DNA of 64,000 nt, taken from NCBI GenBank assembly GCA_002470515.1, contig DKML01000014.1:1-64000 (forward strand), read 5' to 3'. The translations under genes were made by a program, and so were the position numbers. The notes below the pieces were generated by a model, which worked only from the letters and a program-made list of their open reading frames with translations, was not told the DNA's origin and ran no database searches. Below, in pieces: positions 46,749 to 56,157 of the stretch (within the stretch, counting starts at the first letter, position 1; every line of letters begins with the position of its first letter). Origin of the DNA: Proteobacteria bacterium UBA7415. GTDB taxonomy: Bacteria; Pseudomonadota; Gammaproteobacteria; Arenicellales; Arenicellaceae.

Positions 46749-47824
46749 TCCAACTATTCGCCTGGCTAGCCGAAACTCACAGCGGCTTTAACGTATTTCA
46801 ATACATTACGCTGCGAGCGATCTGTGCCGTAATAACAGCTCTGATCATGTCGTTGGTGTTTGGGCCGTTCATGATTCGCCGATTGAGTTTTCATCAAATT
46901 GGCCAAACAGTGCGTCAGGACGGACCGCCAACCCATTTCGATAAAGTTGGAACGCCAACCATGGGCGGCCTGCTTATTTTGGTGTCGGTCATTTTCTCAA
47001 CATTGTTGTGGGCGGATCTAGATAACCGCTTTGTACAAGTAACTCTATTCACTTGTTTTTTCTTTGGGGTGATTGGATGGTGGGACGACTACCAAAAGCT
47101 GATCAACAAAGACCCGCGTGGTATGGGATCACGAAACAAGTTTTTGTCTCAAAGCGTGGTGGCTTTGGTGACTGCAGTCTGGCTATATCAGACTGCGGCT
47201 ACCCCGGTGGAAACAACACTGATCATTCCGTTCTTTAAAGACATCGCTATTCCGCTGGGCATTATGTTTGTGCCGCTGGTTTACTTTGTGATTGTTGGAA
47301 CGAGTAACGCCGTTAACCTGACTGATGGCCTTGACGGTTTGGCTATCGTGCCAACCGCAATGGTGGCAGCAGGCCTAGGTATTTTTTGTTACTTATCAGG
47401 ACACGCGGTGTTCTCTGATTACTTGGCAATTCCGAAGATTCAAGGCGCGGGCGAGGTTGTTGTTTTCTGCTCCGCCATGGTGGGAGCAGGCCTTGGCTTT
47501 CTTTGGTTTAACACTTACCCAGCGCAAGTGTTTATGGGCGACATTGGTTCGCTTTCGTTGGGTGCATCACTGGGCGTAATTGCGGTGATCGCCCGACAAG
47601 AATTAGTGCTGTTCATTATGGGCGGTATTTTTGTACTAGAGACTGTATCGGTAATTTTGCAAGTGGCGTCTTTTAAGCTAACCGGCAAACGCATTTTTCG
47701 TATGGCGCCTATTCATCATCACTTCGAACTCAAAGGCTGGCCAGAGCCGCGCGTAATCGTGCGCTTTTGGATTATAAGTTTGATCCTTGTTCTTATTGGT
47801 CTAGCAACCCTAAAGGTGCGCTAA
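46742..47824 (+). CDS. mraY: Phospho-MurNAc-pentapeptide transferase MraY
   Basis: MraY attaches the precursor to undecaprenyl phosphate and makes lipid I at the inner membrane. The 360 residues have about ten membrane helices. Cytoplasmic motifs are [37 protein letters not shown] and [20 protein letters not shown], all part of the active site. The gene is within the overlapping series murF-mraY. Confidence 0.97.
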   Translation: MLVQLFAWLAETHSGFNVFQYITLRAICAVITALIMSLVFGPFMIRRLSFHQIGQTVRQDGPPTHFDKVGTPTMGGLLILVSVIFSTLLWADLDNRFVQVTLFTCFFFGVIGWWDDYQKLINKDPRGMGSRNKFLSQSVVALVTAVWLYQTAATPVETTLIIPFFKDIAIPLGIMFVPLVYFVIVGTSNAVNLTDGLDGLAIVPTAMVAAGLGIFCYLSGHAVFSDYLAIPKIQGAGEVVVFCSAMVGAGLGFLWFNTYPAQVFMGDIGSLSLGASLGVIAVIARQELVLFIMGGIFVLETVSVILQVASFKLTGKRIFRMAPIHHHFELKGWPEPRVIVRFWIISLILVLIGLATLKVR

Positions 47825-47828
47825 TAAA

Positions 47829-49229
47829 ATGACTCTTTCGTCTAACCCTCAACGCCGCCTTATCGATCAGTTTGATCGAGCTGTCGTCGTGGGTCTTGGT
47901 GCGACGGGGTTCAGTGTGGTTCGATATCTGAGGTCAAAAGGCCTTGCTGTATCGGTGGTTGATTCGCGGTCTAAGCCACCAATAGCGACACAGCTATTTA
48001 AAGACTTTCCAGAAGTTAACAGCAGTTTCGGCAGCTTTGCTTCGCCGGAAGCGCAAAAAATAATCGATTGTGCTGACCTTCTTATTGTGAGTCCTGGCGT
48101 CGCTCTAAGTACCCCGGAATTGCTTGAGGCCAAAAAACGTGGTGCGATTTTAGTTGGTGATATCGAGCTTTTCATTCAAGAAAATGAAGCAGACCTAATT
48201 GCGATTACAGGCTCGAACGGAAAAAGTACTGTTACAACGCTTGTTGGCGAAATGGCTGCTGCTGCAGGCAAAAAACCGTTGGTTGCAGGCAATATCGGCC
48301 TACCAGTGTTAGACGCGATTACTGACGACGTTGAATACGACCTTGCTGTTCTAGAGTTATCAAGTTTCCAATTGGAAACAACCAATACCATTGGCGCGCG
48401 CACGGCGACGATTCTCAATATAAGCGCGGACCACATGGATCGTTACGCTTCATTTGGCGACTATGTGTTGGCTAAGGCGCGTGTGCTCAAGGGCAGTAAA
48501 ATCGCCGTTCTGCCCAGCCACGATAGCGGCGTTTCTCAAATTACAACGAGTAACGACATAGTGCGTTTTTCGTTACAAGAGCCGCAAGCTGAGTGCGATT
48601 TTGGATTGCACCGGACGCAGGGCAAGCGCTGGTTGTTGAGCGGCAGTAGAAAAATAATGCAGCTGCGCGACGTTCCATTAGTAGGAACACACAATATTAG
48701 TAATGTATTGGCCGCTTTTGCGCTGTTAGCCGATTTCAAACTAGACATCGCGCCTATGGTGCGCGCGGTTAAAAACTTTAAGGGTTTGTCGCATCGTATG
48801 CAAACCGTTGCTCAGACGAATGGCGTTGTATGGGTAAACGATTCTAAGGCGACCAATATTGGTGCTACTGCCTCAGCATTAAAGAGTTTGGAGCAGCCCA
48901 TTATTTGGATAGCGGGTGGCGAAGGCAAAGGTGCAGATTTTAACGAGCTGGCCGAGCTAGATAGCACCCAGATTAAGCACCTAATTACGCTTGGTCGTGA
49001 TGGTGATCAAATTGCAAAGGTGTTTGCAAAGCGCTTGCCGATCAATAGCGTAAAGACTCTAAATGAAGCGGTTCTTCTTGCCGCAGAGCTTGCGGTTAAG
49101 GGCGACTTGGTATTGTTGAGCCCTGCGTGCGCGAGTTTTGACATGTTTGCAAATTACGTCGAACGCGGCGAACAATTTGTTGAATGTGTCACTGCGCTTA
49201 CTAGTGCTAAGTTAAGGAAGGGGGCGTAA
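47829..49229 (+). CDS. murD: UDP-MurNAc-L-Ala-D-Glu ligase MurD
   Basis: MurD adds D-glutamate to UDP-MurNAc-L-alanine. The 466 residues start with a UDP-binding Rossmann part (RAVVVGLGATGFSVVRYLRS). The ATP site ITGSNGKSTVTTLVGEM and the C-terminal VNDSKATNIGATASALKS and IAGGEGKGADF follow. The gap to mraY is 4 bp. The TAA stop overlaps the ftsW ATG by one base. Confidence 0.97.
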   Translation: MTLSSNPQRRLIDQFDRAVVVGLGATGFSVVRYLRSKGLAVSVVDSRSKPPIATQLFKDFPEVNSSFGSFASPEAQKIIDCADLLIVSPGVALSTPELLEAKKRGAILVGDIELFIQENEADLIAITGSNGKSTVTTLVGEMAAAAGKKPLVAGNIGLPVLDAITDDVEYDLAVLELSSFQLETTNTIGARTATILNISADHMDRYASFGDYVLAKARVLKGSKIAVLPSHDSGVSQITTSNDIVRFSLQEPQAECDFGLHRTQGKRWLLSGSRKIMQLRDVPLVGTHNISNVLAAFALLADFKLDIAPMVRAVKNFKGLSHRMQTVAQTNGVVWVNDSKATNIGATASALKSLEQPIIWIAGGEGKGADFNELAELDSTQIKHLITLGRDGDQIAKVFAKRLPINSVKTLNEAVLLAAELAVKGDLVLLSPACASFDMFANYVERGEQFVECVTALTSAKLRKGA

Positions 49230-50416
49230 TGAGTACAGCTACTCTTCAGGCAACACGCAACGATAGCGGCGGGCAGCAAAGTCAATTAGACCCTATTTTG
49301 TTAGGTACGGTCACAGCATTGTTAATGCTTGGTTTGGTTATGGTGTATTCAGCATCTATTGCTATTGGCGACACTAGCTCAGTCAACACAGACATGTTTT
49401 GGCGGCAAGCGTTACATGTTGTCGCAGGATTAATGATTGCCTTTGTCGTAATGCATATTCCTGTTGAACTCTGGAATAAATTGAGTATGCCAATTTTGCT
49501 ACTTGCAATACTGGCACTCAGTGCAGTGTTGATGGTTGGCGCAGAACTGAACGGCAGTCGCCGCTGGATTGTCTTGGGCGGGTTTTCGTTTCAGCCTGCT
49601 GAGTATGCGAAAATTGCAGTAATCGTTTACGTGGCTAGTTACTTGACTCGACGTCAAGGCGAGCTAAAAAAGTTTTCTAAAGGCATTGTTAATATTGGCT
49701 TGGTTTTGGTGGTGTTTGCGGGCTTGTTGCTGACTCAGCCGGACTTTGGAACATTTTTTGTAATTACCTGCACTGTAGGTTTAATGATGTTTCTGGGTGG
49801 TATCCGTATCTCACACACCTTGCTTTGTATCGCTGTGGCGGCCATTGCAATGTTCTTGATGATCGGTACTTCAGAATATCGAATGGACCGATTGATCAGT
49901 TTTAGAAACCCGTGGGCCGATCCGTTTGATTCTGGATTCCAGCTCATTCAAGCGTTAATTGCAGTAGGCCGAGGCGAAATATTTGGTGTTGGCTTGGGCG
50001 CAAGTATTCAAAAACTTTATTACTTACCGCACGCCAACAATGACTTCATATTTGCCGTTATTGGCGAAGAGCTAGGTCTCGTTGGGCTAGTGTTGGTCAT
50101 CATGCTGTTTGCCCTTTTTATGCACCGTGCGCTGGTTATTTCAAGAGCGGCTGAGTTGGTGGGGCGCGTATATGCTGCTCGTTTAGCGCAAGGCGTAACT
50201 TTTCTGATTGTATTTCAGGCGCTGATTAATATGGGTGTCAACTTGGGCGCTTTACCTACCAAAGGTTTAACTTTGCCATTTATAAGTTATGGCGGTAGTA
50301 GCATGTTAGTAACGTGTTTTGCGCTAGGCCTATTGTTTGCTGTGGATCGGCAAACGAAGCAAAGAGCTATGGTGAGTGCACTACCAAAGAAAGCGTCAAG
50401 GAGGACGAGAGCATGA
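49229..50416 (+). CDS. ftsW: Septal glycosyltransferase FtsW (SEDS family)
   Basis: FtsW polymerises lipid II into glycan at the septum with FtsI. The 395 residues have a polar N-tail and about ten membrane helices. Family motifs are ELNGSRRWIVLGGFSFQPAE, LTQPDFGTFFVI, HANNDFIFAVIGEELGLVG and PTKGLTLPFISYGGSSM. It overlaps murG by 4 nt. Confidence 0.97.
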   Translation: MSTATLQATRNDSGGQQSQLDPILLGTVTALLMLGLVMVYSASIAIGDTSSVNTDMFWRQALHVVAGLMIAFVVMHIPVELWNKLSMPILLLAILALSAVLMVGAELNGSRRWIVLGGFSFQPAEYAKIAVIVYVASYLTRRQGELKKFSKGIVNIGLVLVVFAGLLLTQPDFGTFFVITCTVGLMMFLGGIRISHTLLCIAVAAIAMFLMIGTSEYRMDRLISFRNPWADPFDSGFQLIQALIAVGRGEIFGVGLGASIQKLYYLPHANNDFIFAVIGEELGLVGLVLVIMLFALFMHRALVISRAAELVGRVYAARLAQGVTFLIVFQALINMGVNLGALPTKGLTLPFISYGGSSMLVTCFALGLLFAVDRQTKQRAMVSALPKKASRRTRA

Positions 50417-51540
50417 GTAAAGGAGGGCTAATGATTGTGGCCGGTGGTACTGGTGGACATGTTTTTCCGGCCTTAGCGGTGGCTAAGGAATTACAAGGTA
50501 AAGGTGTGGTTGTGCGCTGGATGGGTACTAAACGTGGCCTTGAGTCGCGGGTTGTGCCAGCGGCGGATATTCCAATCGACTGGATTACTATCGAAGGATT
50601 GCGCGGCAAAGGACGGCTCAGTCTTTTCCTTGCGCCGTTTAAACTCGTTCGAGCTATGTGGCAGGCGGGTAGATTGATTGTACGGCACAAGCCTGATCTT
50701 GTGCTTGGCATGGGCGGTTTTGTTGCAGGCCCTGGTGGTATAACAGCGCGACTTTTAGGTCGCCCTCTTGTTATCCATGAGCAAAACGCTGTTGCTGGTC
50801 TGACTAATTGTTATTTAGCAAAAGTGGCAAGTAGCGTCTTAACTGGTTTTCCAGATGTTGAGGGCCTACCCAAGAGTAGTGTTTGGGTAGGTAACCCAGT
50901 ACGTGAATCCATTGGCACGACCAATTCAACAGCAAGTTCAAGTTCAAACTCAAATAACGCTTCAGAATTACGTGTTCTGGTTATTGGCGGAAGTCAAGGA
51001 GCGCATTCTTTCAACACACTTCTGCCTAGTTTGTTTGCGAAGCTGGCAACACAGTTGAACTCGGACAAACGTATAAGCCTTGATGTTTGGCATCAATCTG
51101 GGCGCAAACGCGACATCCAAGTAAAGGAAGCCTATGCCGCGAATTCTGCTGACACATCGAGCAAAGATTTCAGCTTTAAAGTATCTGAGTTTATTGAAGA
51201 CATGGCGCAAGCCTTGCATTGGGCTGATGTGGTGGTTTGTCGCGCAGGCGCAATGACCATCGCTGAACTTTGTGCAGCCGCTAAGCCAAGCGTGCTAGTG
51301 CCATACCCATTTTCTGCAGGCGACCATCAAGATAAAAATGCTGACTTTTTGGTTAAAGCCGGCGCGGCAAGGTTGCTTAGTAACAAACAACTTGATAGCG
51401 ACCAACTGCTCAATGTTTTTATGGAGCTAACACAGGCTCCTGAGACCTTTAAGCAAATGGCGAACAACGCACATAAGCTGCACAAGCCTAACGCCTTACA
51501 AGATGTTGTGGCCGTGTGTGAGGAGTACATTCATGCGTAA
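50413..51540 (+). CDS. murG: Lipid II synthase MurG
   Basis: MurG adds GlcNAc to lipid I. I chose ATG 50413 because it gives MSKGGLMIVAGGTGGHVFPA, the family N-terminus, and overlaps the ftsW stop (ATGA). The frame open upstream overlaps ftsW and has no match. The 375 residues have two Rossmann domains, the second with RVLVIGGSQGAHSFNTLLPS. The linker between the domains is a Ser/Asn-rich run (about 169-185) in place of the usual mixed sequence. E. coli MurG has 355 residues. Confidence 0.97.
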   Translation: MSKGGLMIVAGGTGGHVFPALAVAKELQGKGVVVRWMGTKRGLESRVVPAADIPIDWITIEGLRGKGRLSLFLAPFKLVRAMWQAGRLIVRHKPDLVLGMGGFVAGPGGITARLLGRPLVIHEQNAVAGLTNCYLAKVASSVLTGFPDVEGLPKSSVWVGNPVRESIGTTNSTASSSSNSNNASELRVLVIGGSQGAHSFNTLLPSLFAKLATQLNSDKRISLDVWHQSGRKRDIQVKEAYAANSADTSSKDFSFKVSEFIEDMAQALHWADVVVCRAGAMTIAELCAAAKPSVLVPYPFSAGDHQDKNADFLVKAGAARLLSNKQLDSDQLLNVFMELTQAPETFKQMANNAHKLHKPNALQDVVAVCEEYIHA

Positions 51541-52966
51541 AAGAGTAAAGAATATTCATTTCGTTGGTGTTGGTGGAAGTGGCATGTCTGGTATCGCAGA
51601 AGTGCTCGTCAACTTAGACTATCGCGTTAGCGGTTCTGATATCGCGGCTGGTCCTGTTACGCGCCGCCTTGAAGAAGCCGGAGTGACCGTTAACATTGGT
51701 CATGACGTTGCGCATATCTCTAACGCCGATGTTGTTGTTGTTTCGTCAGCAATCGACCGCACTAATCCAGAAGTGGCAGGCGCTCTAACGGCTCGCATTC
51801 CGGTTATTCCGCGCGCGGAGATGCTGGGTGAGTTGATGCGTTTTCAACAGGGTATTGCGGTAGCAGGAACACACGGTAAAACTACAACAACAAGTTTGGT
51901 GTCGGCCATTCTAATTAACGGTGGATTAGATCCTACGTTCGTCGTTGGTGGACTTATTAACAGTGCGGGCGTTAACGCAAAGTTGGGGCAGGGCGAATAC
52001 TTGGTTGCTGAAGCGGATGAGAGCGATGCGTCGTTCTTGAACTTAAAGCCTGAGATGGCGGTAGTCACCAATATTGATGAAGACCACATGATTACCTACG
52101 AAGGTGATTTAGCAACTCTTAAAAAGACCTTCGTTGCCTTCTTGCAAAACTTGCCGTTTTACGGTCTTGCCGTTCTGTGCATTGACGACGCCAATGTACG
52201 CTCAATTCTTAAAGACGTACACAAGCCTGTACTGACTTACGGTCTGCGTGAAGATGCAGAGATTTATGCGTACGACTTAAAGCAAACAGGTACACGCATG
52301 CAGTTTAAAGTGCGCCGTCCTAATACCAAAAAAGATATAGCGTTAGATCTGGCTTTGCCAGGTCGCCATAACGTACAAAACGCGCTTGCCGCGATCGCGA
52401 TCGCCACTCACCTAGGCGTTGACGATGCTTCTATCATTCAGGGTCTAGCGGAGTTTGGTGGTATAGGCCGACGCTTTCAAATATTGGGCGATGCAATCTT
52501 TGAAGGTAAGCGTGTAATGATGGTTGATGACTACGCGCATCACCCCGTTGAAATCTCGGCGACTTTAGATGCCGCTCGAGGCAGTTGGCCCGATCGTCGC
52601 ATTGTGGCGGTGTTTCAACCTCATCGTTATAGCCGCACATCTGATTTATTTGAAGACTTTATCCAGTCACTGGCTGACCAGCAAGCGTTGGTTATAAGCG
52701 AGGTTTACCCAGCGGGTGAGCAAGCAATTGCGGGCGCTACGGGTAAAGCGTTGTGCCAAGCGATTCGAGTAAGAGGCGCGAGCCAGCCAGTTTATCTAGC
52801 TGAAATAGAAGATTTAGGCAGTGTGCTTACACCGTATGTATTAGAAGGCGATATCGTTTTGTGTATGGGCGCGGGCAGCATTGGTAAAGCAGTAAAAGAC
52901 GTATATGCCGCGTATCAGGTGTCGGCTGGTTTGCCAGGTCAGACGCAACAAAAGGGTGACGCATGA
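51533..52966 (+). CDS. murC: UDP-MurNAc-L-alanine ligase MurC
   Basis: MurC adds L-alanine to UDP-MurNAc, the first amino acid of the stem. ATG 51533 is used because MRKRVKNIHFVGVGGSGMSG matches the family and GAGGAG precedes it. It overlaps the murG 3' end by 8 nt. The 478 residues contain the ATP site AVAGTHGKTTTTSLVSAIL, AEADESDASFLNL and MVDDYAHHPVEISATL. The 3' end overlaps ddl by 4 nt. Confidence 0.97.
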   Translation: MRKRVKNIHFVGVGGSGMSGIAEVLVNLDYRVSGSDIAAGPVTRRLEEAGVTVNIGHDVAHISNADVVVVSSAIDRTNPEVAGALTARIPVIPRAEMLGELMRFQQGIAVAGTHGKTTTTSLVSAILINGGLDPTFVVGGLINSAGVNAKLGQGEYLVAEADESDASFLNLKPEMAVVTNIDEDHMITYEGDLATLKKTFVAFLQNLPFYGLAVLCIDDANVRSILKDVHKPVLTYGLREDAEIYAYDLKQTGTRMQFKVRRPNTKKDIALDLALPGRHNVQNALAAIAIATHLGVDDASIIQGLAEFGGIGRRFQILGDAIFEGKRVMMVDDYAHHPVEISATLDAARGSWPDRRIVAVFQPHRYSRTSDLFEDFIQSLADQQALVISEVYPAGEQAIAGATGKALCQAIRVRGASQPVYLAEIEDLGSVLTPYVLEGDIVLCMGAGSIGKAVKDVYAAYQVSAGLPGQTQQKGDA

Positions 52967-53985
52967 ACGCGACGACGATGAACCGATTCGTTAAGCATGC
53001 TCAGTGGACAACTCACGAGCCGAAGCAATTCGGCAAGGTTGCCGTGTTGATGGGCGGAATATCGGCTGAGCGCGATGTGTCACTAAAAAGTGGCATTGCT
53101 GTTCTACAAGGGTTAATCGCCGAGGGTGTTGACGCACACGGACTAGATCTTTCTCCAGCTTCCCTCGCTCAGCTTGATAAGAGCTTTGATCGAGCGTTCG
53201 TGGTTTTACACGGACGTTGGGGCGAAGACGGTGCTGTGCAAGGCTTGCTCGATTCTCTACAAATACCCTACACAGGAAGCAATGTGCTGGGTTGTGCGCT
53301 TGCGATGGATAAAGTGAGAAGCAAGCAAGTTTGGCAAGCGATTGGTTTGCCGACAGCTGATTTTCGCGTAGTGACTGAATCCAAACAGCTGATTCATGTA
53401 GCCAATGATCTTGGTTTACCGTTGTTTATGAAGCCAGCTAGAGAAGGCTCTAGTGTCGGCGTGGGCAAAGTAACCGAAGTTGCCAAGCTTGAAGAAACCT
53501 GGGCTAAAACAGCCGCCTTTGGTGACGACGTGATTGCTGAACAATTCATATCTGGCGATGAGTTAACAGTGGCGGTGTTAGAAGGCCGTGCTCTGCCGAT
53601 TATTCGTATGTCTACGGCGAATGAGTTTTATGACTACGAAGCAAAGTACGAGTCAAACGAAACGATTTATGAATGCCCGGCTGATCTTTCAGAGGAATTA
53701 ACTGAGAGAGTTCAAGATCTGGCAGTGCGGGCGTTTAAGTCTCTAGGTTGCAGTGGTTGGGGTCGAGTAGATTTAATGCTCGACTCCGATGGTCAACCTC
53801 TGCTCTTAGAAGTCAACACAGTGCCAGGAATGACGGATCACAGTTTGGTGCCGATGGCAGCAGCACAAGTGGGTCTTTCATTCTCAAAACTGTGCGTTGA
53901 GATTCTTGCGAGCACTCTGGTTGAAAAACAAGACGGAACAACACAAGACAAAGCTGTACCTGACAAAGAGGGCATAGATGAATAA
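52963..53985 (+). CDS. ddl: D-alanine-D-alanine ligase
   Basis: Ddl makes the D-Ala-D-Ala dipeptide for MurF. The 340 residues show KVAVLMGGISAERDVSLKSG, VLHGRWGEDGAVQGLLD, PYTGSNVLGCALAMDKVRSK and an ATP-grasp core with LMLDSDGQPLLLEVNTVPGM. An ATG at 52978 would also fit, but ATG 52963 overlaps the murC stop. A charged tail of about 20 residues extends beyond the domain (EKQDGTTQDK). Confidence 0.96.
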   Translation: MNATTMNRFVKHAQWTTHEPKQFGKVAVLMGGISAERDVSLKSGIAVLQGLIAEGVDAHGLDLSPASLAQLDKSFDRAFVVLHGRWGEDGAVQGLLDSLQIPYTGSNVLGCALAMDKVRSKQVWQAIGLPTADFRVVTESKQLIHVANDLGLPLFMKPAREGSSVGVGKVTEVAKLEETWAKTAAFGDDVIAEQFISGDELTVAVLEGRALPIIRMSTANEFYDYEAKYESNETIYECPADLSEELTERVQDLAVRAFKSLGCSGWGRVDLMLDSDGQPLLLEVNTVPGMTDHSLVPMAAAQVGLSFSKLCVEILASTLVEKQDGTTQDKAVPDKEGIDE

Positions 53986-54892
53986 GCGTGCCCTAGCTCA
54001 ACAAGATCAAGCGGCGCAAACGTTGCGCACGCGCAAAATGTCTAGAATTTTGATGCTGATGGTTGCCATCTTGCTCTCTGCGTCTGCCATTGGTCTATTG
54101 CTAGCTGATCAAATGTTGCGTCCAGATTCCTTCGTAATCGATCAACTAAAGATCAAAGGCCGTTTTGCACACTTAAAACCCCAAGATGTTGAGAAAACCG
54201 TAATGCGCTATAGAACGGGCAATTTCTTTTCAGTAAACCTTGAAGAGATTCAAAAACACGTAGAGCTAATGCGTTGGGTTGATAAAGCCGAAGTTCGCAG
54301 GGAGTGGCCCAACACGCTGACCGTATCGGTCGTAGAGCACAAGCCTGTAATGCAAATGAACGATAACGCTTGGGTGAATATTCGCGGTCAGGTTGTAGAT
54401 TTGCCTGAGTACAGTAGCCAAAAACCCGTTATCAAGCTTAATGGCGAGGCTGACCAGGCCAAAGGCATGATGGTGAAAGCCTTGCAGTGGTCTAAACGTT
54501 TTGAAGAGCATAGTTTGTCGGTAACAGAAGTGAGCTTGAGCAAGAGTGGAGCGTGGTCACTACGCGTGCGTTATTTAGACGACATTGATGCGAAGCCAGA
54601 TGAATTTACGTTGTTACTTGGTGACGATGCTATCGAACAACGTTTAACTCGGTTTGAACAATTGTTTGATCGCCGTTTTCGATTTAGCCAAGAGCGCCTA
54701 ATTAGAGCAGACGCGCGGTACCCAGATGGTATAGCAGTAAAAACTAGAACAGTGGTGGATGGAGTATCCGAGACGACTGGATCAATCGAAAAAACACATT
54801 GGATTGAATGGGCCGACGTTAACTCACCCCGCTCATTTGATCTTTCGAACATTAATTCTATTGCTCGCTTTCGAGCGGCAACGTCAACCTGA
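53978..54892 (+). CDS. ftsQ: Cell division protein FtsQ
   Basis: FtsQ is a bitopic protein that joins FtsL and FtsB. The 304 residues have a short cytoplasmic tail, one membrane helix (about 23-43, RILMLMVAILLSASAIGLLL) and a POTRA domain with LKIKGRFAHLKPQDVEKTV and RREWPNTLTVSVVEHKP. It overlaps ddl by 8 nt and its stop overlaps the first ftsA ATG by one base. The C-terminal part is poorly conserved. Confidence 0.94.
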   Translation: MNKRALAQQDQAAQTLRTRKMSRILMLMVAILLSASAIGLLLADQMLRPDSFVIDQLKIKGRFAHLKPQDVEKTVMRYRTGNFFSVNLEEIQKHVELMRWVDKAEVRREWPNTLTVSVVEHKPVMQMNDNAWVNIRGQVVDLPEYSSQKPVIKLNGEADQAKGMMVKALQWSKRFEEHSLSVTEVSLSKSGAWSLRVRYLDDIDAKPDEFTLLLGDDAIEQRLTRFEQLFDRRFRFSQERLIRADARYPDGIAVKTRTVVDGVSETTGSIEKTHWIEWADVNSPRSFDLSNINSIARFRAATST

Positions 54893-56139
54893 TGGAACTG
54901 ACCATGAGTAAAAAAGACGAAAATAAGTTAATTGTTGGATTGGATATAGGCACCTCTAAGGTTTTGGCCATTGTTGGTGAGGTCAACGAGAATAACGAGG
55001 TCGAAATAATTGGTTATGGGCATCACCCTGCAACAGGAATGCGCAAAGGTGTGGTTGCCAATATTGAACAGACTGTAAACGCTATTCAACGAGCTGTTGA
55101 AGAAGCCGAGTTAATGGCAGGTTGCCAAATTTATTCGGTGTACGCCGGCATAGCAGGCGCACACATTAATAGTTTTAACTCTCACGGCGTAGTCGCTGTG
55201 CGCGATGGAGAAGTTGACGAAAGCGATGTTGAGCGCGTAATTGAGTCTGCAAAAGCAGTCGCAATCCCTAATGATCAGTCGATCCTGCATGTGCTACCAC
55301 AAGAATTTATTATTGATGGCCAAGAAGGCATTCGTCATCCAATAGGTATGAATGGCATCCGTTTAGAAGCCAATCTGCATATGGTGACAGCATCGGTAAG
55401 CGCCGAGAAAAATATTGAAAAGTGTATTCGTCGTTGCGGTTTAGAAGTAGACGACATTATTTTAGAGCAACTCGCATCTTGTGAGTCTGTGCTCACTATG
55501 GACGAAAAAGAACTTGGCGTGTGCCTAGTGGATATCGGTGGCGGTACAACGGATATAGCCGTTTATTCAGAAGGGGCAGTAAGGCATACAGCCGTTATAC
55601 CTGTCGCGGGCGACCAAATAACCAACGACATCGCGATAGCGCTCCGCACGCCAACGAAGTCAGCCGAAGAGCTTAAAAAACGCTATGGCTGTGCCTTGCG
55701 TCAGTTGGCTCCAGCAGAAGAAAGCATCGAAGTGAAAACAGTTGGCGATCGGCCGCCGCGCAAATTGTCAAAACAGACTTTGGCGGAAGTAATTGAACCA
55801 AGAGTCGAAGAGCTGTTTGAACTAATTAAAGCCGATCTTCGTCGCAATGGATATGAGCACCTAATTCGCTCTGGCGTAGTGTTGACCGGTGGCAGTTCGA
55901 AAACACAAGGAATGATTGAATTGGCCGAGGAGATTTTTCATCTCCCGGTACGACTCGGCACTCCGAAGTATCTTGGCGGCTTAAGTGAGGTTGTCAAAAA
56001 TCCAATCTATTCCACTGGAGTAGGGCTAGTGCAATTTGGTCATGAGTACCAAAGCAGCTCTCGTAGCAGTGGAACATCAGAATCTCGGATCAGCGCAATG
56101 TGGCAACACGTAAAGCACTGGTTCCAGGGTAACTTTTAA
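54892..56139 (+). CDS. ftsA: Cell division protein FtsA
   Basis: FtsA is an actin-like protein that anchors FtsZ filaments to the membrane. The 415 residues include LIVGLDIGTSKVLAIVGEV, CLVDIGGGTTDIAVYSEG (phosphate loop) and LTGGSSKTQGMIELAEEIF. The C-terminal amphipathic helix MWQHVKHWFQGNF is the membrane anchor. ATG 54892 overlaps the ftsQ stop; ATG 54904 with GGAA upstream is an equally plausible start. Confidence 0.97.
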   Translation: MELTMSKKDENKLIVGLDIGTSKVLAIVGEVNENNEVEIIGYGHHPATGMRKGVVANIEQTVNAIQRAVEEAELMAGCQIYSVYAGIAGAHINSFNSHGVVAVRDGEVDESDVERVIESAKAVAIPNDQSILHVLPQEFIIDGQEGIRHPIGMNGIRLEANLHMVTASVSAEKNIEKCIRRCGLEVDDIILEQLASCESVLTMDEKELGVCLVDIGGGTTDIAVYSEGAVRHTAVIPVAGDQITNDIAIALRTPTKSAEELKKRYGCALRQLAPAEESIEVKTVGDRPPRKLSKQTLAEVIEPRVEELFELIKADLRRNGYEHLIRSGVVLTGGSSKTQGMIELAEEIFHLPVRLGTPKYLGGLSEVVKNPIYSTGVGLVQFGHEYQSSSRSSGTSESRISAMWQHVKHWFQGNF

Positions 56140-56157
56140 ATTAACGGGAGAAATATT

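Noticed and set aside
51541..53985. murB expected between murC and ddl, as in some bacteria
   Set aside because: murC overlaps ddl directly, so murB is absent here and must be elsewhere. The E. coli cluster also lacks it, so this is not unusual.
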